DNA of 64,000 nucleotides from Caecitellus pseudoparvulus (lineage: Eukaryota; Bigyra: Bicosoecida): positions 434,001-498,000 of the forward strand of contig CBFFRQ010000031.1 of NCBI GenBank assembly GCA_965644315.1, in the 5' to 3' direction. The translations under genes and the position numbers were made by a program. This document shows, piece by piece, positions 47,401 to 53,846 of the stretch. Positions within the stretch are counted from its first letter, which is position 1, and every line of letters starts with the position of its first letter. Below the pieces are notes generated by a model. The model worked only from the letters and a program-made list of their open reading frames with translations. It was not told where the DNA came from and ran no database searches.

Positions 47401-47630
47401 AGTCTTTCCGCATACATCGCCCCCAAGCGTGCGTCGGCCACGGAGCGGTACGTCGGGTCAGTGACGTCTGTAAAGCGAGCCCTCTGATCCATGAAGGGAT
47501 CATCGTCCACTCCATCATCCCAGCTGGCTTGGGACGAGAGTGCTGCCCTGCGAAAGCCAGCTCCGCCTCGCCCAGCTAGGCTGGCTGCCGCGCTGGCCCT
47601 GACCAGCCACCGCCCACACACCCGCTGCAT
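41493..47630 (-). CDS. Giant mitochondrial helical-repeat protein
   Basis: 2,045 aa from the ATG at 47630, TGA stop. The N-terminus (R-V-C-G-R-W-L-V-R-A-S-A-A-A-S-L-A) is Arg/Ala/Ser-rich without acids, a typical mitochondrial presequence. An earlier in-frame ATG at 47711 would add 27 residues, but it lies only 9 nt after the preceding gene's stop and has acids that spoil the presequence, so 47630 is preferred. The body is almost entirely Ala/Leu-rich helical pairs of about 35-40 residues with recurring L-x-x-L-A-x-x-A spacing, and the first ones resemble FASTK/RAP-type repeats. No C-terminal RAP nuclease-like domain is seen. Such organellar helical repeats usually bind RNA, and that role is inferred here. 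A long acidic insert lies at about 43480-43560. The 3' end converges with the longin-like gene, 84 bp apart. Confidence 0.7.
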   Translation of the reverse strand: MQRVCGRWLVRASAAASLAGRGGAGFRRAALSSQASWDDGVDDDPFMDQRARFTDVTDPTYRSVADARLGAMYAERLRTTKFRNARELLVSLDELADAWWTKDIVVTSLRKLSAFANQGDAVKAQLAGRMQLSTDMRLLAMADGTSSMLGTEELGAEARYAHVLTQAAAVVQRCPGDFSDKELAALLALVKPAAHGSDAAFGEATASVLTRRMLAAPEQWPLDKLASLARVASTAPGTPLDFLSTVLEQAQDRLQQVALGDGQRPDLPMLECAMTLATAARDAMHFKALAGEVVPLTAAALLPPGDLAALADTTSEAVEATNTLPAVNDAHTTLTTMHALAVNKLEDVLADASTRALVQALPKPSWRAVSRTGQVDTWLGGDVETPASERASAQLQSLSNASDMLDVARLTQAATAVGESAAMLASRAPAAVWRAMPPSRLPSSMNALVDLRATQDETALAVSHAAGAFATHAAEAPVLEVRQAMQALRRVMPAALGQLAAQKAADMASDARYTEWQLRPAQGALQLLMATCGRLEEELATQLAAAAEPQALSAHARKQMSPKALAAHIDGNTLHYTRVDIVDLIDACAELHGTLAEHATEALPLSLPALLETGSAIRATPSTPPTKLLVGALASTHAALCGPLLSAVEVYASRFTPQELLSVTGALLPFAGDGVLEATATAAGSAVATGPADVAAALAASYWRAGYASGIVEAPAHPPDLHGHSMSEVTASEEAARRLVSARSGDLEAALADVLHASGDPDAGARHRGDAVLEAAEVRLQRTLRGASAVVAERDALPFFTALASMGVHHPPLWSAAAKGMWEHVAQWRTPSVVAFLQAAAAVPSPDPAVAWAAMACADALTPAHLSLYRSLTGQERAALELETTTGQAFEEASEEQVSSAADIAQLQEAAVQAPAPLAGIRPHTAALVMGLAPAAGAVHPPFMQHLTGLALEGGAGPDDLLHMAQAHAQALQACAEPSADLPGLAAQAAASQAAADSAALQASVLPVLAALAQRPPGDVSSLTQVCLSLAQYSPGTACARDAMSLLAGLFAVRGGAGDVAAALPHLTQALRAWPASDQGVLERMALDAIGRVDLSQEACWPSVAECLAAVAESARPASQHLAQSMQYVAGEILNQPLANSPQAASALLSFALSSADMAARQAATRASTHLLQAPVSPESAAHVQECVFLAASLASGSDPSLAGEARQAAVRSAGLLQSAMGPAPLPPLELEGGEVVKWGSARAELRGVSAVDLAAVFAQLALGQEPGGGQEELASAAVTCAEHRLQELHGNSCALLVHADEVDFDHDDVIHGLVQAAELLGDMAPCCPSDMQARALRLQAWALGQAVHVAAAGADLLDGASDDSAIEDEEAPEPVHGKASDHPPPSIFKRLSSMLGGGQETAGEQEPLPSAPVGSGVESVWSVDLHPTEGLLTLLPLLPPKSHSRGAVLSTLRERGSPPLLRKVPLDASSVGTLVWLQAALAAAGDPAAADVHRTTELALESDVQVAAAEALSALPGMHPFLDNPAPPPAVQACVDQLHSLLQAAGQQWVQGAGREGGPLHEVASLISAGLSVPSPLTPQHALAYVQVLEEALEEHLAQGKTWKAPAAAASTGASSDLHELLTHKVPGNSHAATRMRSLAKWFLTSEAAQRGTAEAHRNVSSADTPVRGILRPWGVEPASHSTSPEQRALIAVVQSTRSEAGSLLSADGASVIPDALALLSSLVTASAPAAPAVASAQHACRLLLPSLWLHMHDGVISVDGLLSALASLQKLAGEGVTVASAYGAHTSAPPADEDSASQQRPHGEAEDGDWLTLTARFLQRTLLQRQAAAVQRVALAGDAQVTSSLSPSEEKRLAEAQLLWLPPQHALQLLRSSADAGLPSAQVRGVLMGVATGDVAGDDALGTLPPPLVVEVLQSVLGLLNGGSGVQLAKEAGGEVGLVLRAGLEAVTAASSEAVASAHLVREMASRPHDAEEALSILDTLRSTVETSKDIIAAVGSAGGTVGEPALQALAAAVAGLDAAADAAGGMPALLRAMGTDAQAPEG

Positions 47631-47720
47631 GGCGCAAGTGTACCTAGCTCTCCACAGACCTGCCACACCATACGCGGGGGTGCTGTCGCGAGCGTCGCTC
47701 TCCGCGTGCATTGTGGCTGG

Positions 47721-48965
47721 TCACGGCGAGTGCGCTGCCTCGTCATCAAAAGGCATGCCCATGGAGCCAGTCACGTGGCGCTTCTGCTCCCACCGCCGGG
47801 CCCTGCCGGTGCGGTACATGTCCTCCAGCTTGGTGCTGGGGCGCCGGACGCCGTCGTAGTCAAAGATGCGGCTCTTGGTGCACTTGGGCGGGGTCATGGC
47901 GTCGGCAGCCTGCCCTGCTGAGATGTCCCGCACTGCCAGGCGGCTCTTGAAGACACGCTGGTCCTTGGGCGTGCGGGGCAGCTTGGGCATGGCCCCGCCC
48001 GTCTTGAGGATGTTGCCGCGCCAGGGCAGGCGGGGCACGGAGTCCTCTGGCAGCTGTGCGTCCCGCAGCACGGCGCCGTGCAGGCCATGGGAGTGGTCTG
48101 GCGCGTAGTCTGCGTCCACCCGCCCCTCGCCTCGTGCGAACATCATGCTCATGGCTTTGTCCAGCTCCGGCGCGACGAGGCCCTCCGCCTCCAGCGCCGG
48201 CTCCGTGCGTTTCAAGTTGATGATCATGCTCACGCGCTCACTGCGCATCTTGAACTTGGCGGCCAGGTCCGGGATGCTCCAGCCCTTCTCCTTCCACAGG
48301 TAGTACACCTGCGTGCGGGTGCCGTCTGGCACGTGCACGTACAGCTCGTGGTCCGACTTGTACTCGTACTCGTCCTCCGTGATGGCGCCGTTGTAGAAGG
48401 GGTCCTCCATGCTCTCGTCGTCCCACGGCGCGAAGGTGAAGTCGTGGAAGCCACCGCCCGAGTCACCGTCCCCGATGCGTGCCGAGTACACCTCGTGCTC
48501 GATGATGTCCAGCAGGCCCCCAGCCTCCTTGGCCATGGGGTGCTCACGCAGCGCAGGAATCTGCCGCGCCTTCAAGTCTCGAATGGGCTTCAAGTACGGC
48601 CGTGGCTGGCGGTAGGGCGGCTCCAGCCCATCCCGGTTCTCCCACTGCCCTTGGTAGTACGTGCCATCGCGCCTGCGGCCAGGCGCCACTGGCTGGTAGT
48701 ACCCTTCCTCCAGCTCTGTCTCGTCACCCTCAGCGTCAGCACTAGCTTCGCGGGTGTAGAAACGCTCCTTGATCTTGGGGTCTGTCTCGTTCAGCTCAGC
48801 CAGGCGCTCCTCAGTGTCCTCGTCCGTGTCCACGGCGAAGTGCCGCACTGGCTGCACTGCCACACTCCCGCTGCTTGCGCGCGCCGCGCTTGCTGCCGCG
48901 TTCCTCAAGCTGCTGCCTGCCACCACAGCATACCGAGAAGCCAGGGACAACATGGATGCAGCCAT
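47721..48965 (-). CDS. Probable mitochondrial ribosome-associated protein (Bot1/mS45-like)
   Basis: 414 aa, ATG at 48965, TGA stop. Residues 1-45 form a mitochondrial presequence (Ala/Ser/Arg-rich, ending V-R-H-F-A). The acidic, Tyr-rich middle is followed at about residue 225 by V-Y-Y-L-W-K-E-K-G-W-S-I-P-D-L-A-A-K-F then S-E-R-V-S-M-I-I-N-L-K. This is a helix-turn-helix-like segment resembling the fungal mitochondrial regulator Bot1/small-subunit protein mS45 family (a Pfam family called eukaryotic mitochondrial regulator protein). The match is from memory of the G-W-S...R-V...L-K pattern and should be treated as tentative. Mitochondrial targeting is firmer than the family name. It is divergent from the LYR gene and followed closely by the helical-repeat gene. 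Confidence 0.65.
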   Translation of the reverse strand: MAASMLSLASRYAVVAGSSLRNAAASAARASSGSVAVQPVRHFAVDTDEDTEERLAELNETDPKIKERFYTREASADAEGDETELEEGYYQPVAPGRRRDGTYYQGQWENRDGLEPPYRQPRPYLKPIRDLKARQIPALREHPMAKEAGGLLDIIEHEVYSARIGDGDSGGGFHDFTFAPWDDESMEDPFYNGAITEDEYEYKSDHELYVHVPDGTRTQVYYLWKEKGWSIPDLAAKFKMRSERVSMIINLKRTEPALEAEGLVAPELDKAMSMMFARGEGRVDADYAPDHSHGLHGAVLRDAQLPEDSVPRLPWRGNILKTGGAMPKLPRTPKDQRVFKSRLAVRDISAGQAADAMTPPKCTKSRIFDYDGVRRPSTKLEDMYRTGRARRWEQKRHVTGSMGMPFDDEAAHSP

Positions 48966-49379
48966 GGCTCTTCACGGCCCTTGACGGCAGAGGGGGCTCG
49001 TTCCTGAAGCGGAATTTGCCTGACACCCCACGCTGCTGTCAGTGATGCGTGGGCAGGGGAACGCTGAGGGTGCGCCACACCAGGGCCAGCACGTGTGGCT
49101 GATGTTTGTCGAAATTGAATTGCTCCAGTGCTGTGCTTTTGCAAGGCCCCACCTCGCTCACGGGCTTTGCGGCATGCCGCATGAAGCAGGGCATTTCGCC
49201 CAGGCAGTGGCGCAGTCCAGGCAAATGCTGCATGGCATGGCACACAGTGTAACCCCACACGCCGCTACATCTGAAGGCCCGCCGATTGAACTTCAGTGTG
49301 CTGTCCCCCGTCCCTGCACTCGCAACCCTGCAGTAAGGAGCAGCCAGCATCGATTTCCGCAAAGCGCTGTCGCAGTGAC
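48966..49379. promoter_or_regulatory. Shared divergent promoter region of two mitochondrial genes
   Basis: 414 bp separate the start codons of the mitochondrial ribosome-associated gene (-) and the LYR gene (+), so both promoters lie here. A palindromic CACGTG (E-box/G-box) is at 49090-49095. No TATA box, RNA gene or additional frame with protein pattern is seen. Confidence 0.4.
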
Positions 49380-49819
49380 ATGGCTGCCGGCTACTCCAAG
49401 GCTCAAGTCATCAGCCTGTACCGCCAGCTCCTGAAGGGGGTGAAGACGTTCCCTTCCATTCGGCGGGAAGGCCTGTACCAGACTATCAGGGAGGGTGTGT
49501 GGAGCAGGCGCTGCAGCCTACGTTGACAGCCCGTGACGTGGCCGCCTTCCTCGCGCACGGCACAGAGTTCAGGGACAACAAAGGCCTCCAAGAGCCAGCT
49601 CAGATCAAAGCCGCCATGCAGCTGGGCATTTCCAACCTGCAGAAGATGGGAGCTTTCGGCAACATGGACAAGAGCTCCATGCACTGGAGCCTGGACCTGG
49701 ACAAAGACCCGCTCGGGCAGGCAGCCTACCAGGAGCGCCAAGCTGCTCTGGAAGGCGGCAAGGAGGCCAGGAAAGAGGAGGATTCTGCAGCAAGTAGTGC
49801 TTACGGTGGAAGAAGGTGA
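49380..49819 (+). CDS. LYR-motif protein (ISD11/LYRM-type), two exons
   Basis: The ATG at 49380 starts an exon with V-I-S-L-Y-R-Q-L-L-K, the L-Y-R signature followed by a distal Phe (K-T-F-P). Read straight through, it stops after 48 codons. Splicing a 71-nt intron (49495-49565, GTGTGT donor, CACAG acceptor) restores the expected second half of the domain: I-R-E joined to E-F-R-D-N-K, then I-K-A-A-M-Q-L-G and N-L-Q-K-M. The product is 122 aa, ending G-G-R-R at TGA. LYR proteins bind the acyl carrier protein and serve mitochondrial Fe-S cluster synthesis or respiratory-complex assembly. The short N-terminus and F-R-D-N-K resemble ISD11/LYRM4, but I cannot exclude another LYRM. The C-terminal 45 residues are a Lys/Glu-rich tail. 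Confidence 0.78.
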
Positions 49820-50048
49820 TGGCCCTGCGCTGGCCGTGCAGAGTGAGGCGCTGAAATGCCCAGCAGACCACCGAACCGCATGCCTGGTTCGGATACCACG
49901 ATGCTGCAGCAGCCAATTCTCATCACAAACGCATGGCAGCATCAACACACATGTTCTCATGTAAATCCTTTCCCCTACCTTCCCTTAATGCATGTCGTAG
50001 CGGCGCTTCACCTGCATTTGGCCCGTGCTGTCGTGCGGAAATCGCTTC
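49820..50048. other. Spacer between LYR gene and ADAT1 gene
   Basis: 229 bp between tandem genes on the plus strand. It should carry the LYR 3' UTR and the ADAT1 promoter. It is noticeably less GC-rich than the flanking coding DNA. No motif is recognised. Confidence 0.3.
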
Positions 50049-51668
50049 ATGGCTGCGGCCCAGCCAGGTGAAAGCCAGGAGCCTGACATCCCCTTCCAAG
50101 CTTGTGCCGATCTGGTGCTGGCTGCCGCAGAGACAGTTCTTCGGCACCGCCCCAACGCCCCCAAGCACTGGCACTTGGTCGCCGGCATTGTGCTGTGCAA
50201 AGCCGGCCAAGCCCCAGTGCTGGCCAGCCTCGCATCCGGCACACGGTGCACACCCCCAGTCTCTGCCGCAGCATCACCCACCCTGGTGCGCGACTGCCAC
50301 GCAGAAGTGCACGCACGCCGGGCGTTCAACGCGCACCTGCTTGAGGCAGTGCACGCTCAAGGCGTCGGAGCCCCTTGGATTCAGAAGCAGGGGCCTGCTG
50401 AGGGGGGCACTTGGCGTTGGAATCCAGCCTACGCCGCTGTGCTGGTGATTTCCGACGCCCCCTGTGGTGACGCTGCCGTGAGGGATGAGGGCCTGGCCCA
50501 CCGCGCCACGCGCTCTGGCTTCAAGCCCACGGGCGCCAAGCCTGTGATGGACCCCGATGCCACACCGCCCCCCGTCGCAGCCGCCGCTGCCCGGGCCAGC
50601 TCGCCAGCGGCCGCGCATCGGGTGGTGCACCTAGCACACTCCCTGCTGCAGGGCCGCATGCGAACCAAGTCTGCACGCACCGACCTCGCCCTGCACAAGC
50701 GCTCGCACTGCCTCAGCTGCAGCGACAAGGTTGCCCGGTGGTGTGGTCTGGGCCTGGCGGGGGGCTGGGCGAGCAGCTTGCTGGGGCAGGTGCCACTGTC
50801 TGGCATCGTCATTTGCGCCGATGATGCGGTGCTGGAGGGTGCCTCTACCTCTCAGCGCCTGTGGGCGTACGGCCATGCGCTGCACCGCGCGGTCATTCAG
50901 CGCCAACCTGTCTTTCTGGACCACTGGCGGTCCGGCCAGGCGGGTGGCAGCGGGCAGGCGCTGCCTTGGGAAGGGCAGAGTCCCCAGCCCCACAAGGCAC
51001 CTCCGCTGTGTGTAGTTGAGGAGCTCCAACAAGACGCGCTGTTGTTCAAGACTGCGCTGCCTGGGGCGCGCCTGCCCACGCTGGCGGTGCTGGCGAAACG
51101 CTTCAGCATGGGCCGGCACACTTCCCGCGCGACGACGGGCGTGGAAGACCTGCAAACCTCTCCAGAGTGCTTCAACTGGTTCCTGCAGCCCACGACACCC
51201 GGTCCAGAACTCCCCCTTCCTGCTCGCAAGGCAAAAGTTCTTGCCCGGGTGCAGGGGCCGGGTGCAGTCCCGACCCCTGTGGAGCTGTTGAATGGCGTGC
51301 AAGGGGGCCTGCTGGGGTCCACGAAACGCACCAGCATGCTGCAGCGCCGGTCACGCCTGGCGCCAGTGGTGCAGCTTGCGCGGTTTCTCGCAGCCGCGCC
51401 GGCGTCCAGCCTGCCGCCAGACGCCGCCGACACTCCCTACGCTGCGCTGAAGGCTCACGTCGCAGCGCAGCACTGCGCTCAGGCGACTGCCTGGAGTGCC
51501 GGCTGCGTCGAAGCCTGGCCCAGCAGTGCCCCAAGGACTTTCACGCTGTGTGAGGTGCGAGCTGCCGACGCTGCCGACGCCGCTCAGCGCCGAAAGCGAC
51601 GCCGTGAGGAGGGCGGCGGATCGCCTGGCCACCCGCCGCCTGCCCGCCACACCAAGCGAATGCATTGA
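50049..51668 (+). CDS. ADAT1: tRNA-specific adenosine deaminase 1 (A37 of tRNA-Ala type)
   Basis: 539 aa from the ATG at 50049 to TGA. The open frame begins slightly upstream but has no earlier ATG. Zinc-deaminase motifs are D-C-H-A-E-V-H-A-R-R (residues about 80-90, His ligand and catalytic Glu), S-D-A-P-C-G-D (first Cys ligand) and C-L-S-C-S-D-K-V-A-R-W (second Cys ligand), followed by G-x-x-S-S-L-L-G. R-T-K-S-A-R-T-D before the second Cys is typical of the ADAT1/ADAR group. In the family it converts A37 to inosine in tRNA-Ala. Ala/Pro-rich inserts separate the motifs, and the last 40 residues are basic and low complexity. The stop lies 9 bp from the stop of the convergent lysyl-tRNA synthetase gene, so the two 3' UTRs must overlap. 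Confidence 0.88.
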   Translation: MAAAQPGESQEPDIPFQACADLVLAAAETVLRHRPNAPKHWHLVAGIVLCKAGQAPVLASLASGTRCTPPVSAAASPTLVRDCHAEVHARRAFNAHLLEAVHAQGVGAPWIQKQGPAEGGTWRWNPAYAAVLVISDAPCGDAAVRDEGLAHRATRSGFKPTGAKPVMDPDATPPPVAAAAARASSPAAAHRVVHLAHSLLQGRMRTKSARTDLALHKRSHCLSCSDKVARWCGLGLAGGWASSLLGQVPLSGIVICADDAVLEGASTSQRLWAYGHALHRAVIQRQPVFLDHWRSGQAGGSGQALPWEGQSPQPHKAPPLCVVEELQQDALLFKTALPGARLPTLAVLAKRFSMGRHTSRATTGVEDLQTSPECFNWFLQPTTPGPELPLPARKAKVLARVQGPGAVPTPVELLNGVQGGLLGSTKRTSMLQRRSRLAPVVQLARFLAAAPASSLPPDAADTPYAALKAHVAAQHCAQATAWSAGCVEAWPSSAPRTFTLCEVRAADAADAAQRRKRRREEGGGSPGHPPPARHTKRMH

Positions 51669-51677
51669 GGCAGCCAC

Positions 51678-53636
51678 TCACGCTTCCCAGGCATCCCGCA
51701 CCTCGCTGGTGTACATGCCCACGAGGCCCATCCAGTTGCGCACGTTGGGCAGGGTGGCAATGGTCTCACGGGGCACGCCCGCCTTCACCTCCTTGAAGGC
51801 CTTGTTGTCCCCGGTAGAGGGCTTGGCGCCGCCGATGAAGGTCTGGCCCGCCAGGAGCTTGTTCAGGGAGTGCACGCCCTCGGGGGTGCCGTACCCCGCC
51901 GACCCCACGCCTTCGTCCGGGCGCATGGCTGGGAACAGCAGCACCTCCTTGATGTTGTGCTGGTCGCTGAGGAACATGGCCAGGCGGTCCACGCCGCAGC
52001 CCCAGCCGGCAGTGGGCGGCAGGGCGTGCTCCAGGGCGCGGCAGAAGCCCTCGTCGTGCCCCTGGGCCTCGTCGTCACCGTCGGACTTCTGCTGCATCTG
52101 CGCGATGAAGCGCTCACGCTGCACGAAGGGGTTGTTCAGCTCCGTGTACGCGTTGCAGATCTCCTTGCCTGCCACGAACAACTCGAAGCGCTCCGTGAGG
52201 CCGGGGGCATCCCGGTGGTACTTGGCCAGGGGGGACATGATCTCAGGGTGGTCCGTGATGAACACGGGGGAGGTGATACCGTCCTCCAGGAAGTGCCCCA
52301 CCAGCTTGTCCAGCAGGCGGGCTGTGGTGCGGGGGGCAGAGCACTTGACGCCCTTGTCCACGCACAGCTTGTCCAGGAAGTCCCGGGTGCTGGGCAGGGT
52401 CAGGTCGCTGGGGATGGTGACACCTGCCTCCTCCTCGATGCCCGCGATCATGCTGACGCGCTTGAAGGGCGGCGTCCAGTCAATGGTCATCTCTGGCTTG
52501 CCCTCGCCCTTGCCCTCAGGGTGGTACTTCACCACGTATGTGCCGTGGATGGCCTTGACCATGGAGGAGAAGAGCTCCTCAGTCATGGTGAGCAGGTCGC
52601 CATAGTCGGCGTACGCCATGTAGAACTCGCACGTGGTGAACTCGGGGTTGTGCGTCAGGTCGATGCCCTCGTTGCGGAACTGGCGCCCGATCTCGTACAC
52701 GCGGTCCATGCCGCCCACCACCAGCATCTTCAGGTACAGCTCAGGCGCGATGCGCATGAACATGTCCAGCTGCAAGTCGTTGTGGAAGGTCTTGAAGGGG
52801 CGGGCCGTCGCGCCGCCGGCCTGGGCGTTCATCATGGGCGTCTCCACCTCCAGGAAGTGCCGCGCGTCGAAGAAGCGGCGCAGGTGGTTCACGATCTGCG
52901 CCCGGATCTGGAAGGTGCGCTGGTTGGCGGGGTTCACGATGAGGTCCAGGTACCGGTTGCGGTAGCGCAGCTCGGGGTCCTTGATGGCGTGGGGGCCCTT
53001 GGGCAGGTTGTGCAGGCAGGGGGACAGCAGCTGCACGCTGGTGGCGAAGATGGACAGCTCGTCCTTCTTGGTGCGGCCGGGGTGCCCCGTAACGCCGACG
53101 ATGTCGCCACGACGCACGAAGGCCTTGGCGTTGTCGAAGTCCGCCGGCGTGGGGAAGTTCTGCTTCTGCAGCACCACCTGCACCTTGGCGCCCTCGCCAA
53201 CGACGTCATAGAACAGCATCTTCGAGCCCGCCGGGCGCAGCAGCATGACGCGCCCAGCGATGGAGGTGGTGGTGGCAGTGTCCACCTCCCCCTGCGTCGT
53301 CACTGTCGTGAACGCCTCCACGAACTCGGGGCAACGCATGCCCACCTCGAACTTGTGAGGGTACGCGCTCAATCCCAGCTTCTCCATCTCCGCCATGTGC
53401 CCCTTGCGCAAGGCCATGAAGCTGCTTGAGTCCAGGGAGTCCTCATCCACCTTGGCAGCCTTGCCGCCTGCACCGGCGGCAGCAGCAGCAGGGCCCTTCG
53501 CGGCCTTCTTCGCGGCAGACTTGGCGGCCTTCAGCAACTTCTTGCGCTGGTTCTTCGTCAAGGTCTCGCCGTCTTCCCCCACTGTGGGGATCTTGTACAC
53601 CTCCATCTCGTCCACGAACTGCTTTCCGTCAGCCAT
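51678..53636 (-). CDS. KARS1: Lysyl-tRNA synthetase, class II, with extra C-terminal domain
   Basis: 652 aa, ATG at 53636, TGA stop. It starts with a Lys/Ala-rich basic helix ([12 protein letters not shown]), as in eukaryotic cytosolic LysRS. The anticodon-binding OB domain follows (I-A-G-R-V-M-L-L-R), then the class II core: R-Y-R-N-R-Y-L-D-L, motif 2 R-Q-F-R-N-E-G-I-D with [19 protein letters not shown] and motif 3 [13 protein letters not shown]. It charges tRNA-Lys in the cytosol. No mitochondrial presequence is seen. After L-L-F-P-A-M-R-P, where the enzyme normally ends soon, about 80 more residues follow. They include [13 protein letters not shown] and N-V-R-N-W-M, resembling the GST-C-like domain of eEF1B. 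Confidence 0.93.
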   Translation of the reverse strand: MADGKQFVDEMEVYKIPTVGEDGETLTKNQRKKLLKAAKSAAKKAAKGPAAAAAGAGGKAAKVDEDSLDSSSFMALRKGHMAEMEKLGLSAYPHKFEVGMRCPEFVEAFTTVTTQGEVDTATTTSIAGRVMLLRPAGSKMLFYDVVGEGAKVQVVLQKQNFPTPADFDNAKAFVRRGDIVGVTGHPGRTKKDELSIFATSVQLLSPCLHNLPKGPHAIKDPELRYRNRYLDLIVNPANQRTFQIRAQIVNHLRRFFDARHFLEVETPMMNAQAGGATARPFKTFHNDLQLDMFMRIAPELYLKMLVVGGMDRVYEIGRQFRNEGIDLTHNPEFTTCEFYMAYADYGDLLTMTEELFSSMVKAIHGTYVVKYHPEGKGEGKPEMTIDWTPPFKRVSMIAGIEEEAGVTIPSDLTLPSTRDFLDKLCVDKGVKCSAPRTTARLLDKLVGHFLEDGITSPVFITDHPEIMSPLAKYHRDAPGLTERFELFVAGKEICNAYTELNNPFVQRERFIAQMQQKSDGDDEAQGHDEGFCRALEHALPPTAGWGCGVDRLAMFLSDQHNIKEVLLFPAMRPDEGVGSAGYGTPEGVHSLNKLLAGQTFIGGAKPSTGDNKAFKEVKAGVPRETIATLPNVRNWMGLVGMYTSEVRDAWEA

Positions 53637-53846
53637 GGTGTCCGTGCGGAAATTGACACGCTCCCGGCACAGAACAAGACTAAGCCCACGTTGTCACGGG
53701 CAGCTTGCCGTTGTTATCCTCTCCCAGCGCAGCTGCACACACTTTGCATGCATGCAGGGTCAGTAGAGTGGCGCTGATGGTCATTGAAAAAGTGCTGCCC
53801 AAGTGGTGTCTGCACGTGAGCTGCGAGCATCAGGTTCGTGTGCATT
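53637..53846. other. Intergenic spacer, HECT gene 3' end / LysRS gene 5' end
   Basis: 210 bp hold the 3' UTR of the HECT ligase gene and the promoter of the lysyl-tRNA synthetase gene, both read to the left. No distinct motif is seen. Confidence 0.3.

Noticed and set aside
51870-53429. 519-codon open frame on the plus strand
   Set aside because: Antisense shadow of lysyl-tRNA synthetase. The His/Val/Leu-rich composition is what complementing its codons produces.
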